The notes beneath the pieces were generated by a model, which saw nothing but the letters and a program-made list of their open reading frames with translations, was not told the DNA's origin and ran no database searches. Positions 53,809-61,804 of a stretch of 64,000 nucleotides of DNA are shown here, piece after piece. Each line of letters begins with the position of its first letter. The stretch's first letter is position 1. Source of the DNA: Alistipes provencensis (GTDB lineage: Bacteria; Bacteroidota; Bacteroidia; Bacteroidales; Rikenellaceae); assembly GCF_900083545.1 (NCBI RefSeq), contig NZ_LT559262.1:186001-250000 (forward strand). The letters run 5' to 3'. A program made the position numbers and the translations under genes.

Positions 53809-56800
53809 ATGCACGTTTTTAAACGCTGGAACAACATCACGGGCTGGGCGGTGTTCGCCATTGCGGCAATCGTCTACCTGATGACCATGGAACCCGTGTC
53901 GAGCCTCTGGGACTGCTCGGAGTTCATCGCCACCTCCTACAAGCTCGAAGTGGGACACCCTCCCGGAGCCCCGCTGTTCATGATGCTGGCGCGTCTGGCG
54001 ACGCTCTTCTCGTTCGGCAACCCCGACTATGTGGGCATCGCCGTCAACGCCATGAACTCGCTGGCCAGCGCCTTCTGCATCCTGTTCCTGTTCTGGACCA
54101 TCACTCACTTGGCCCGCCGCCTCGTGACGCGTGACGGCAGCGAACTCTCCGTGGTCAACACCGTCGCCGTGCTGGGCGCCGGAGCCGTCGGGGCCTTGGC
54201 CTACACCTTCACCGACACCTTCTGGTTCTCGGCCATCGAGGGCGAGGTCTACGCCCTCTCGTCGATGTTCACGGCGCTGGTGGTGTGGCTGATGCTCAAA
54301 TGGGAGGAGCAGGCCGACGAGCCCCACTCCTCGCGCTGGATCGTGCTGATCGCCTACCTGATGGGGCTGTCGATCGGCGTACACATCCTCAACCTGCTCT
54401 GCATTCCCGCGCTGGTCTTCATCTACTACTTCCGCAAGACCGAACGGGTGACATGGAAAGGCATCGCGTGGTCGACCGTGATTTCGGGCGCGCTGATCGT
54501 CTTCGTCAACAACTTCATCATCCCCTACACCGTCTGGTTCGGAGCCCAGATCGACACGCTGTTCGTCAACACGTTCGGCCTGCCCGTCAACTCGGGCATC
54601 ACGCTCTTCGCACTGGCGCTGATCGTCGGCATGGGATGGGCCGCATGGGTCGCCCACAAGCGGGGCCGCGTCGTGCTGAACATCCTCCTGCTCTCGACGA
54701 CGATGATCCTCGTGGGTTACTCGTCCTACGCCTCGGTGACCATCCGCGCCGCGGCCAACCCGCCGATGAACTCCAACAACCCCAACAACCCCCACGCCCT
54801 GCTGTCGCTGCTCAACCGCGACCAGTACGGCGACCGTCCGCTGCTCTACGGCGCCCAGTATTCGGCTCCCCCCGAGGGCGTGAAGGAGAAGAAGGTGTGG
54901 TATCTGGACGAGGACGGCAAGTACAAGACCGCCACGGTGCTGACGGGTTACACCCACTCACCGGAGTTCATGACGCTGTTCCCGCGCATGTGGAACTACT
55001 CGAAAGGCGAAAAGGAGTACAAGCAGTGGGCCGCCTACCGCACCACGACCGAGACGCTGCGCGACGAGAACGGCGAGATACGCCGCGACGCGCAGGGCCG
55101 CCCCGTACGCGGCGAGGTGCTCGATTTCGGCCGCAAGAAGGTCTACACCGACTCCTACGGCGAACCCCGCACGGTTACGGAGCCGACGTTCGGCGAAAAC
55201 CTCAACTTCTTCTTCAACTACCAGCTTTCGTACATGTACTGGCGTTATTTCCTGTGGAACTTCGTGGGACGCCAGAGTGACATACAGCCTTCGCGCACGA
55301 CGATCACCGACGGCAACTGGCTCTCGGGCATCAAGTGGATCGACGAGATGTACCTCGGACCGCAGGACAACCTCCCGCGCGAAATCGCCGAAAATAAAGG
55401 CCGTAACACCTATTATTTCCTGCCCTTCCTGCTGGGTCTGATCGGACTGATCTACCAGTTGAACCGCGACCAGCGGAACTTCTCGATCGTGATGTGGCTG
55501 TTCGTAATGATGGGCATCGCGCTGGTGTTCTACTTCAACACCTCGCCCGGCGAGCCGCGCGAACGCGACTACGTCTATGCGGGGTCGTTCTACGCCTTCT
55601 CGATCTGGATCGGATTCGGGGTGCTGGCCATCCGCGACCTCATCGCATGGATCACCAAGCGCAACAACGTCACCGCGGCGGCCGCCGCAACGGTCCTCTC
55701 GATGGGCGTGCCGGTGATCCTCGCAGCCCAGAACTGGGACGACCACGACCGTTCGCACCGCACCATGGCCCGCGACATCGGCTGGAACTACCTTATGTCG
55801 ACGCTCCCCAACTCGATCATCCTCAACTACGGCGACAACGACACCTTCCCGCTGTGGAACAATCAGGAGGTCTACGGCGTGCGTCCCGACGTGCGGATCA
55901 TGAACACCTCCTACCTCGGGGGCGAGTGGTACATCGACGAGATGAAGACCAAGGCCAACGACGCTCCGGGGGTTCCGTTCTCGCTGCCCAAGCACAAGTA
56001 CACCTACAACAACGACATGATCTACGTCACCAACAGTGTGGACCGGACGGTGGACATCCGCGAGGTGATGGACTTCGTGCGCAGCGACGACCCGCGCAGC
56101 CAGCTCAAGCTCTCCGACGGTTCGATGACCGACTACATCCCCACCAAGCGCATCGCGCTGCCGGTGAACAAGGAGAATGCCATCGCCTCGGGCATAGTCG
56201 CCGAGAAGGACCGCGACAAGATGGTCGACACGGTGTATATCAACCTCAAGCGCAACTCGCTGGACAAGAACCAACTGATGATCCTCGACATGCTGGCCAA
56301 CTTCGACTGGAAACGCCCCATCTACCTCACGCAGGTCTATATCCTGCAGGACTTCGGGCTGATGGACTACCTCCAGTTCGACGGCTACGCCTACCGTTTC
56401 GTACCGATCCTCACCCCGGCGCAGAACCCCTATGAGATCGGGCGCATCGACCCCGACTATGCGGCTCCGCTGCTCAAGGAGACGTTCCGCTACGGTAATC
56501 TGGCCGACCCGAGGGTCTACGCCGACTACTTCATCCAGTACAACCTCTCGGCCTCGCACGCCCGCGACGCCTTCGCCCGCGTGGCCAAGGAGATGCTGCG
56601 GCAGGACCGCGTCGCAGAGGCCGTCGAGCTGCTCGATCTGGGACTGGAGCGGATGCCGACATGGCAGGTGCGCTTCACCGACACCAACACCTATCCGTTC
56701 CTCGAAGCCTACTACGCCGCCGCCGCGATGGGCGACGAGACGGCCGCCGACAAGGGCGACGCGCTTTTGAGGGAGTATGCCCAGACGCTGATCGAGTACA

Positions 56801-57036
56801 TCGAGCACTACCTCCGTTTCGAAGGTGCGCAGGGCGACATGGTTTCGGGCATCATCGACGAGAAGCTCGACCAGTTGGGCGACGTCTACTATCTGGCCAG
56901 CTATGCGGGCCGCAAGGAGGTCATCGCCGAACTGAATACCTACTACCGTTCGCTGGGGGTCTCGGAGGAGAACCTCATCGACGTGGGCGACAAGACCCCG
57001 CAGCCCGACTCCGCCCACCTGAAAGGTGGGATTTAG
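53809..57036 (+). CDS. DUF2723 membrane protein (protein O-mannosyltransferase-like, TMEM260 family)
   Basis: 1075 residues. The N-terminal DUF2723 region (about 10-250) begins with a membrane helix and the conserved LWDCSEFIATSYKLEVGHPPGAPLFMMLARL, where an acidic loop after helix 1 is the likely GT-C catalytic site. More helices follow to about residue 640, then a long soluble C-terminal part that includes TPR-like helices. The eukaryotic homologue TMEM260 is a protein O-mannosyltransferase, so a role in Bacteroidota protein O-glycosylation is plausible but not shown for this protein. Its last residues (HLKGGI) and stop codon come from a repeated hairpin sequence that overlaps the gene end. 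Confidence 0.9.
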   Translation: MHVFKRWNNITGWAVFAIAAIVYLMTMEPVSSLWDCSEFIATSYKLEVGHPPGAPLFMMLARLATLFSFGNPDYVGIAVNAMNSLASAFCILFLFWTITHLARRLVTRDGSELSVVNTVAVLGAGAVGALAYTFTDTFWFSAIEGEVYALSSMFTALVVWLMLKWEEQADEPHSSRWIVLIAYLMGLSIGVHILNLLCIPALVFIYYFRKTERVTWKGIAWSTVISGALIVFVNNFIIPYTVWFGAQIDTLFVNTFGLPVNSGITLFALALIVGMGWAAWVAHKRGRVVLNILLLSTTMILVGYSSYASVTIRAAANPPMNSNNPNNPHALLSLLNRDQYGDRPLLYGAQYSAPPEGVKEKKVWYLDEDGKYKTATVLTGYTHSPEFMTLFPRMWNYSKGEKEYKQWAAYRTTTETLRDENGEIRRDAQGRPVRGEVLDFGRKKVYTDSYGEPRTVTEPTFGENLNFFFNYQLSYMYWRYFLWNFVGRQSDIQPSRTTITDGNWLSGIKWIDEMYLGPQDNLPREIAENKGRNTYYFLPFLLGLIGLIYQLNRDQRNFSIVMWLFVMMGIALVFYFNTSPGEPRERDYVYAGSFYAFSIWIGFGVLAIRDLIAWITKRNNVTAAAAATVLSMGVPVILAAQNWDDHDRSHRTMARDIGWNYLMSTLPNSIILNYGDNDTFPLWNNQEVYGVRPDVRIMNTSYLGGEWYIDEMKTKANDAPGVPFSLPKHKYTYNNDMIYVTNSVDRTVDIREVMDFVRSDDPRSQLKLSDGSMTDYIPTKRIALPVNKENAIASGIVAEKDRDKMVDTVYINLKRNSLDKNQLMILDMLANFDWKRPIYLTQVYILQDFGLMDYLQFDGYAYRFVPILTPAQNPYEIGRIDPDYAAPLLKETFRYGNLADPRVYADYFIQYNLSASHARDAFARVAKEMLRQDRVAEAVELLDLGLERMPTWQVRFTDTNTYPFLEAYYAAAAMGDETAADKGDALLREYAQTLIEYIEHYLRFEGAQGDMVSGIIDEKLDQLGDVYYLASYAGRKEVIAELNTYYRSLGVSEENLIDVGDKTPQPDSAHLKGGI

Positions 57037-57112
57037 GGCGCGACGGCCTGATTTTCCGTATCGGAGCAAGATTTGCGCTACGCCCCATTCTAAAACCCGC
57101 CCCTTAGGCGGG
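57014..57112. repeat. Head-to-head pair of REP-like hairpins (BIME-like) at the 3' end of the DUF2723 gene
   Basis: Plus-strand unit: CCCACCT-GAA-AGGTGGG (57014-57030) then ATTTAG, whose TAG is the stop codon of the gene. Minus-strand unit at 57090-57112: CCCGCCT-AAG-GGGCGGG then TTTTAG. The sequence between them is related to the spacer of the tandem units at 58.3 kb (GGGGC, ATCTTGC, ATACGGAAA-like blocks). Opposed copies around a spacer are the plan of bacterial interspersed mosaic elements. Confidence 0.7.
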
Positions 57113-57115
57113 CGG

Positions 57116-57143
57116 AACGCACGGATTATTCCGTGCGTTTTTT
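57116..57143 (+). terminator. Terminator of the DUF2723 gene
   Basis: AACGCACGG-ATTATT-CCGTGCGTT followed by a run of T. Confidence 0.9.
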
Positions 57144-57177
57144 GTTCGGTTTGCACCCGATTACGCACACTTTTTTA

Positions 57178-57185
57178 TATATTTG
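57178..57185 (+). promoter_or_regulatory. -7 promoter element of asnA
   Basis: TATATTTG matches TAnnTTTG, 29 bases before the ATG; the nearest TTTG upstream (57150) is five bases too far for the standard spacing. Confidence 0.6.
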
Positions 57186-57214
57186 CAAAATACGAATTTC
57201 AAAACCCCGAACTT

Positions 57215-58249
57215 ATGCCGCTGTTCATTCCGGAAGACTATACCGCCAAGCTCGCTCCCGAGACCATGGAGCAGGCCATCGGCTACCTCAAGGAGATTTT
57301 CCCCGACATGCTCTCCCGCACGCTGCACCTGCGCCGCGTCACGGCCCCGTTGTTCGTGCTCTCGGGCACGGGCATCAACGACGACCTCAACGGCGTGGAA
57401 CGCGCCGTGTCGTTCCCGATCCGCGATCTGGGCGACCGCCGGGCCGAGGTGGTGCACTCGCTGGCCAAGTGGAAACGCATGAAGCTCGGAGCCTACAAGA
57501 TCGCCCCCGGATACGGTCTTTACACCGATATGAACGCCATCCGCGCCGACGAGGAGCTGGACAACATCCACTCGCTCTACGTCGACCAGTGGGACTGGGA
57601 GCGCACGATACGCCCCGAGGAGCGCAACCTCGGCTTTCTGAAAGCGACCGTCGAGACGATCTACGAGGCGATGAAGGCCGTCGAGGAGGAGGTTTACGAG
57701 CTCTACCCGCACATCACGCCCATCCTGCCCGAGCGGATCACGTTCCTGCAGGCCGAGGAGCTGTTGCAGGAGTTCCCCGCGCTCACGCCCAAGGAGCGCG
57801 AGCAGGCCGCCGCGCGCAAATACGGCGCGTTGTTCCTCATCGGCATCGGCGGCGAACTCTCGAACGGCGAGCGTCACGACGGCCGCGCCCCGGACTACGA
57901 CGACTGGAGCACCCCGACCGAAGGGGGTTACAAGGGCCTCAACGGTGACATCATCGTCTGGAACCCGGTTCTGGAGAGTGCTTTCGAACTTTCGAGCATG
58001 GGTATCCGCGTCGATAAGGAGGCTCTCGAACGCCAGTTGGCGCTCTGCGGCTGTCCCGAACGGCGTGAAATGGAGTTCCACCGGATGCTGCTCGAAGGAC
58101 GTCTGCCGCTCTCGATCGGCGGCGGCATCGGCCAGTCGCGGCTCTGCATGTTCTATCTGCGCTGCGCCCACATCGGCGAGGTGCAGGTCAGCATCTGGCC
58201 CGAGAAGATGATCGCCGAATGTGCCGCTCACGGTATTTATTTAAAGTGA
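57215..58249 (+). CDS. asnA: Aspartate--ammonia ligase (asparagine synthetase A)
   Basis: 344 residues from MPLFIPEDYTAKLAPETMEQAIGYLKEIF. Ammonia-dependent enzyme with the class II aminoacyl-tRNA synthetase fold: RRVTAPLFVLSGTGINDDLNGVERAVSFPI, VHSLAKWKRMKL, YVDQWDWERTI and SIGGGIGQSRLCMFYLRCAHIGEVQVSIWP are family blocks. Makes asparagine from aspartate, ammonia and ATP. The frame is open upstream into the repeat region, so this start was chosen by family N-terminus and promoter. Single gene; the 600 bases after it hold repeats only. Confidence 0.95.
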   Translation: MPLFIPEDYTAKLAPETMEQAIGYLKEIFPDMLSRTLHLRRVTAPLFVLSGTGINDDLNGVERAVSFPIRDLGDRRAEVVHSLAKWKRMKLGAYKIAPGYGLYTDMNAIRADEELDNIHSLYVDQWDWERTIRPEERNLGFLKATVETIYEAMKAVEEEVYELYPHITPILPERITFLQAEELLQEFPALTPKEREQAAARKYGALFLIGIGGELSNGERHDGRAPDYDDWSTPTEGGYKGLNGDIIVWNPVLESAFELSSMGIRVDKEALERQLALCGCPERREMEFHRMLLEGRLPLSIGGGIGQSRLCMFYLRCAHIGEVQVSIWPEKMIAECAAHGIYLK

Positions 58250-58256
58250 TTGCCGA

Positions 58257-58296
58257 CTACCTTTTGATGTCAAAAGGTAGCACCAAAACCACCCGC
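58257..58296 (+). repeat. Copy 2 of the CTACCTTTTG palindrome module
   Basis: Arms CTACCTTTTG and CAAAAGGTAG around ATGT, then CACCAAAACCACCCGC; 36 of 40 positions match 20757-20796. It begins eight bases after the asnA stop. Confidence 0.75.
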
Positions 58297-58450
58297 TTAA
58301 GAAGCGGGTTTTAGGGGCTGCTGAAGCATCTTGCATATCGGAAACTCATTTCCGCTCCCCACCTAAGAGGTGGGATTTAGCGGCTACAATAGCATTTTGC
58401 ATAGCAACGCCCGATTTCCGCGTCACCCCCCCCCGCTCTCGGAGCGGGGG
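58292..58450 (+). repeat. Array of three hairpin units, period about 66-72 bases
   Basis: Hairpins at 58292-58308 (CCCGCTT-AAG-AAGCGGG), 58358-58374 (CCCACCT-AAG-AGGTGGG) and 58430-58450 (CCCCCGCTC-TCG-GAGCGGGGG). The first two are followed by TTTTAG and ATTTAG. The spacers share TTGCATA, a CGGAAA/CCGATTTCCG-like block and a GGCTGC/CGGCTA start. Stem sequences differ between units while pairing is kept. Confidence 0.7.
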
Positions 58451-58485
58451 TTTGCTTTTATAGCGTCTTCGACGCAGATTTCTTT

Positions 58486-58508
58486 GTACTTTTTTCCGCA
58501 AAAAGTAC
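58486..58508 (+). repeat. GTACTTTTT palindrome, counterpart of 21107-21132
   Basis: GTACTTTTT and AAAAAGTAC arms around a five-base loop, followed by CAAAA. The 21.1-kb element has an equivalent hairpin (GCACTTTTTG with CAAAAAGTGC) followed by CAAAA. Confidence 0.6.
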
Positions 58509-58549
58509 CAAAAACTCTCCGACGGATACCTCCGCCTGCGACGAACCGT

Positions 58550-58617
58550 CTAACGCTGGCTCCGGGCGACTATTCGCGGGGGCGCACGCGCCCCGTCCCC
58601 TCCGCTCGCGCTTTTAG
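58550..58617 (+). repeat. 68-nt dispersed repeat with central hairpin, copy 2
   Basis: 29-nt left flank and 23-nt right flank identical to the minus-strand copy at 20996-21063. The central hairpin is GGGGCGC-AC-GCGCCCC instead of GGTTTGC-AA-GCAAACC, with three compensatory base-pair changes. Confidence 0.85.
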
Positions 58618-58683
58618 CCGGTCCGTCGCTTAACGGCTCCGGCATCAAGTCGGAATCCTATCGAGTGTAGCATCGAAAAAAAA

Positions 58684-58800
58684 CGGCGGGCAAAGGACTC
58701 TATGAAGAATTCAGTACCCAGTGACGCAACTCACACCTTTGCTCCGCCGCATAACCATTCCGGCCCGGTATCTGCTATTCCATACGACAAAGGTAAATAA
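58684..58800. other. Third site of the ATGAAGAATT...AGTGACGC core: small ORF or divergent small RNA
   Basis: Plus-strand reading: AAAGGA before ATG (58702) and a 32-codon ORF (MKNSVPSDATHTFAPPHNHS...) ending at 58800. Minus-strand reading: TACCTTTG at 58788-58795, then about 100 bases ending in the stem CGGCGG-x2-CAAAGG (58736-58749) with CCTTTG-x-CCGCCG (58684-58696) and eight T, a convincing terminator. The minus reading gives a small RNA divergent from the XRE gene, the same layout as at 44.9-45.1 kb. Which strand is used is not decidable here. Confidence 0.4.
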
Positions 58801-58808
58801 AATTTCCC

Positions 58809-58832
58809 ATTACACACTATATAGGGTGTAAT
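58809..58832. promoter_or_regulatory. Palindromic operator candidate upstream of the second XRE gene
   Basis: 24-base near-perfect palindrome: ATTACAC-x-CTAT then ATAG-x-GTGTAAT, one mismatched pair. It lies 30 bases before the XRE start and just upstream of the minus-strand TACCTTTG, covering where its -33 element would be. Confidence 0.55.
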
Positions 58833-58862
58833 AAAATTTTATTTGCAAGTCATCTTTGCAGC

Positions 58863-59099
58863 ATGAAGCCGAGAAGCCCAAAAAGAGTGAACAATTCATT
58901 GACCTCAGCCGTTGCGTGGAAATTGAAACAACTCCGCGTTGCCAAAGGGTTCTCGCAGGAATATGTAAAGGAAAACACCGGAGTAAACATACAACGCAGC
59001 GAATCCAGCACGACAACCGTATCCCTGATTACGTTGGATATTCTCTGCAAATTCTACGGCACCTCGCTGAAAGAATTTTTCAACGAACTCAACCAATAA
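58863..59099 (+). CDS. Small XRE-family HTH regulator
   Basis: 78 residues. Single HTH domain: VAWKLKQLRVAKGFSQEYVKENTGVNIQRSESSTTTVSLITLDILCKFYGTSLKEFFNEL. It belongs to the same subfamily as the protein at 44672-44902 (LCKFYG and NTGxNxxR shared). The gene is clearly richer in A+T than its neighbours and follows a repeat-rich 600-base gap, hinting at later acquisition. CATCTTTG, a near -7 element, lies only a few bases before the ATG, so the mRNA may have almost no leader. Confidence 0.87.
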   Translation: MKPRSPKRVNNSLTSAVAWKLKQLRVAKGFSQEYVKENTGVNIQRSESSTTTVSLITLDILCKFYGTSLKEFFNELNQ

Positions 59100-59101
59100 A
59101 T

Positions 59102-59134
59102 AAAGCCCCGCTCTGAGAGCGGGGCTTTATTTTA
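59102..59134. terminator. Bidirectional terminator between XRE and acyl-CoA ligase genes
   Basis: AAAGCCCCGCTCT-GAG-AGCGGGGCTTT followed by ATTTT, two bases after the XRE stop. Confidence 0.88.
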
Positions 59135-60799
59135 CTTACCAGCAGCGGGCTGATCGGGGGTTTTACCGTCCTTTTTATTCTTGTTGTAGAGGAATCGCTT
59201 GATCTTCTGCGTGGGGGTCTTGACGAAATCGTCCTTCTCCTCGACCACCTCCGAGATGCGCGAGAAACGGTTAACCTTGGCATTCACGAAATCCATGATC
59301 TCCTTTTTCAACTGCTCGGTCTTGGCCTCCCAAGCCTCCTTCTTGCCTTCCCACTCCTCGCGCCAGCCGTCGATCATCGACTCGATCTCCTCGCGGTTGA
59401 AATGCACGAGGGCGATCAGACGGCCCTCCTGCTCCGTGACGATCGAATCGGCGATGCAGACGTGCGAGTTCAGTACCGTCTCGATGTCCTCGGGATAGAT
59501 GTTCTCGCCCCCGGGGCCCACGATCATATTTTTCAGACGCCCCTTGATATAGAGCCATCCGTCCTTGTCGAACTCCCCGAGGTCGCCCGTGCGGAACCAG
59601 CCGTCGGTCGTAAAAACCTCCTTCGTGGCCTCGGGATTCTTGAAATACCCCACCATGGCGCTCGGCGTGCGGGCCACGATTTCGCCCTGCCGCGTCTCGG
59701 GGTTGATGTTCTCCAGCCGCAGTTCGACGCCCGGGGCCTGAGGCCCCGTCGAGCCGAGGCGCACCTGCGAGGGAGCGGCTCCGGCCAGCAGCGGCGCAGT
59801 CTCGGTCAGTCCGTAACCGATGGCGTAGGGAACCTTCGATTCGAGCAGGAACTTCTCGGCTCCGCCGTCGAGCTTCGCCCCGCCGATGCCGAGAAAGCGC
59901 AGGCGGCCTCCGAAGAGCTTCATAAGTTTCTTCCCGGCCATGCGGTTGAGATAGCGGCGCATGAACCCGATGCGGTAGAGCGTGCGCCAGAAACGCGTGG
60001 AATTGAACTTGGCAAGCACCTGATGGCGGTAAATCTTCTCGATGACCAGCGGCACGATCAGCATCACCGTGGGACGGACCGCGCGCAGTGCGGGCATCAG
60101 CGCCGAGGCCGTGGGCGGACGGTCGAGGTAGACGATCCGGGCGCCCATCGAGAAGGGATAGATCATGCCGATCGAACATTCATAGGTGTGCGACAGGGGC
60201 AGCACCGAGAGGAACGTGTCGTCGCCGTCGACCGGGAAGATCGACGACGAAATGGTGACCTGCGCACACAGCGCGGCATGGGTCAGCATCACGCCCTTGG
60301 GCTTCGAGGTCGTTCCCGAGGTGTAGATGATCACGGCGATGTCGTCGGGCTTGGGGATGCCGGTCGAACCCTCCTCCCTGACCCGCTGCGCGATGACGCC
60401 GAGGTTCTTGGTGCGGACCACGACGTTGAGCCGCCCGATGGTCTCGCGGGAGAGTTTGGTGAAGAGTTTGTCGGAAACCAGCAGGGCCTTGGCCTCGGAG
60501 TGTTCGATAATCATGTCGAGCTCCTCGCCCGAGAAGTCGGGCAGGATGGGCACGGCGACCATGCCGGCCGAGGTCACGGCGAAGTAGCAGACGCCCCAGT
60601 TGGGCATGTTGCTGCTCAACAGAGCCACCTTGTCCCCGGCACGGAGCCCCGCGTCGGTCAGAATTTCCTGCACCTTAGCAATACGACGACCCGCCTCGGC
60701 GTAAGTCACGTCCTCACCCTCGAACATCGAGAAGGCGATCTTCGACGCGAACTTCTCCACGCTGTTGCGGGCCAGTTCGTACAGTGTATTGATCGTCAT
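59132..60799 (-). CDS. AMP-dependent long-chain acyl-CoA synthetase/ligase
   Basis: 555 residues from MTINTLYELARNSVEKFASKIAF; an ATG 36 bases upstream is less likely. ANL superfamily: P-loop-like YTSGTTSKPKGVMLTH, acyl-binding YGLTETAPL, ATP motif GWFRTGDLGEFDKDGWLYIKGR and the C-terminal lysine region (NMIVGPGGENIYPEDIE). The long insertion before the C-terminal domain (about 470-540, Lys/Glu-rich) is typical of Bacteroidota members. Activates fatty acids for lipid synthesis or recycling. Divergent from queG. Confidence 0.92.
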   Translation of the reverse strand: MTINTLYELARNSVEKFASKIAFSMFEGEDVTYAEAGRRIAKVQEILTDAGLRAGDKVALLSSNMPNWGVCYFAVTSAGMVAVPILPDFSGEELDMIIEHSEAKALLVSDKLFTKLSRETIGRLNVVVRTKNLGVIAQRVREEGSTGIPKPDDIAVIIYTSGTTSKPKGVMLTHAALCAQVTISSSIFPVDGDDTFLSVLPLSHTYECSIGMIYPFSMGARIVYLDRPPTASALMPALRAVRPTVMLIVPLVIEKIYRHQVLAKFNSTRFWRTLYRIGFMRRYLNRMAGKKLMKLFGGRLRFLGIGGAKLDGGAEKFLLESKVPYAIGYGLTETAPLLAGAAPSQVRLGSTGPQAPGVELRLENINPETRQGEIVARTPSAMVGYFKNPEATKEVFTTDGWFRTGDLGEFDKDGWLYIKGRLKNMIVGPGGENIYPEDIETVLNSHVCIADSIVTEQEGRLIALVHFNREEIESMIDGWREEWEGKKEAWEAKTEQLKKEIMDFVNAKVNRFSRISEVVEEKDDFVKTPTQKIKRFLYNKNKKDGKTPDQPAAGK

Positions 60800-60875
60800 A
60801 GTACGTTCTTGTTTATGTGCGTTCAGATAACGCAAAAGTCCGGGGCGAAATTACTAATTTCCGGTGAAAAAACAC

Positions 60876-60883
60876 TATTTTTG
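60876..60883 (+). promoter_or_regulatory. -7 promoter element of queG
   Basis: TATTTTTG matches TAnnTTTG, 15 bases before the ATG, giving a very short leader. Confidence 0.6.
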
Positions 60884-60898
60884 AAACAAAATAACACC

Positions 60899-61804
60899 AT
60901 GCTCGACTTTCTGAACATCAAAAAACTTGCCGCCGATGCGGGTTTCGACCTCTGCGGAGTCGCCCCGTGCCGCCATCTGGCCGACGGCGAGGCGCGGTTC
61001 CGGGCATGGCTGGCACGCGGCGGACAGTCGTCGCTGGGCTACATGGAGCGCAACACCGAGAAGCGTTTCGACCCCCGGCTGCTGGTCGAGGGGGCCCGCA
61101 CGGCGGTGGTCTGCGCCGTTTCGTACAAGAACGCCGCCTCGGAAGGCTACCCCGCCTCGCACCGCACCAAAGTCGCCTCCTACGCCTGCACGGCAGACTA
61201 CCATACGACCATCCGCACGATGCTCATGCAACTGTTCGACGCCCTGCGCACGACGCATCCGGAACTCCGGGGCCGGGCGTTCGTCGACACGGCGCCGCTG
61301 GCCGAGAAACAGTTGGCCGTGGAAGCCGGGCTGGGCTGGATCGGGCGCCAGTCGCTACTGGTGACGCCCCGTTTCGGGAGTTACGTCCTGCTGGGCGAGC
61401 TGATTCTCACCGAGGAGGCCGATGCCTACGACACGCCGTTCGCCGAAAACCGCTGCGGCACATGCCGCCGGTGCGTCGACGCCTGCCCCACGGGAGCCGT
61501 CGCCCCGGACCGGACCATCGACACCGCGCGCTGTATCTCGTGCCACACGATCGAAAAAGAACCCCCGACCGGCGTGGACCTCGACGGCTGGATCTTCGGC
61601 TGCGACTGCTGTCAGAGCAGTTGCCCTTGGAATCTCCGGGCCCCGCAGCACCGCAATGCGGCGTTCGACCCCGTGTTCGACCCGCTGTCGATGGATGCTG
61701 CGGCGTGGCTCGGGATGGACGAAGCGGCGTTCGACGACCTCTGCGGCCGCACGCCGCTGACCCGCAGCGGACTGGCCCGCATCCGACGCAACGTCAAGGA
61801 GTAG
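60899..61804 (+). CDS. queG: Epoxyqueuosine reductase
   Basis: 301 residues from MLDFLNIKKLAADAGFDLCGVAPC. Last step of queuosine synthesis: reduces epoxyqueuosine in tRNA (Asp, Asn, His, Tyr) with cobalamin and two [4Fe-4S] clusters. The Cys motifs are complete: CGTCRRCVDACP (first cluster), CISCHTIEKE and CDCCQSSCPWN. The catalytic region FVDTAPLAEKQLAVEAGLGWIGRQS is present. Slightly shorter than the E. coli protein because the C-terminal HEAT-like extension is absent, normal for this order. Its 3' end overlaps the converging fimbrillin gene by 11 bases. Confidence 0.95.
   Translation: MLDFLNIKKLAADAGFDLCGVAPCRHLADGEARFRAWLARGGQSSLGYMERNTEKRFDPRLLVEGARTAVVCAVSYKNAASEGYPASHRTKVASYACTADYHTTIRTMLMQLFDALRTTHPELRGRAFVDTAPLAEKQLAVEAGLGWIGRQSLLVTPRFGSYVLLGELILTEEADAYDTPFAENRCGTCRRCVDACPTGAVAPDRTIDTARCISCHTIEKEPPTGVDLDGWIFGCDCCQSSCPWNLRAPQHRNAAFDPVFDPLSMDAAAWLGMDEAAFDDLCGRTPLTRSGLARIRRNVKE

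Noticed and set aside
58292..58450. CRISPR array
   Set aside because: Only three hairpin units, with related rather than unique spacers, variable stems and no cas gene.
58370..58633. An 87-codon ORF in the repeat region after asnA
   Set aside because: It is made of the hairpin array and the 68-nt repeat; no family or start signal.
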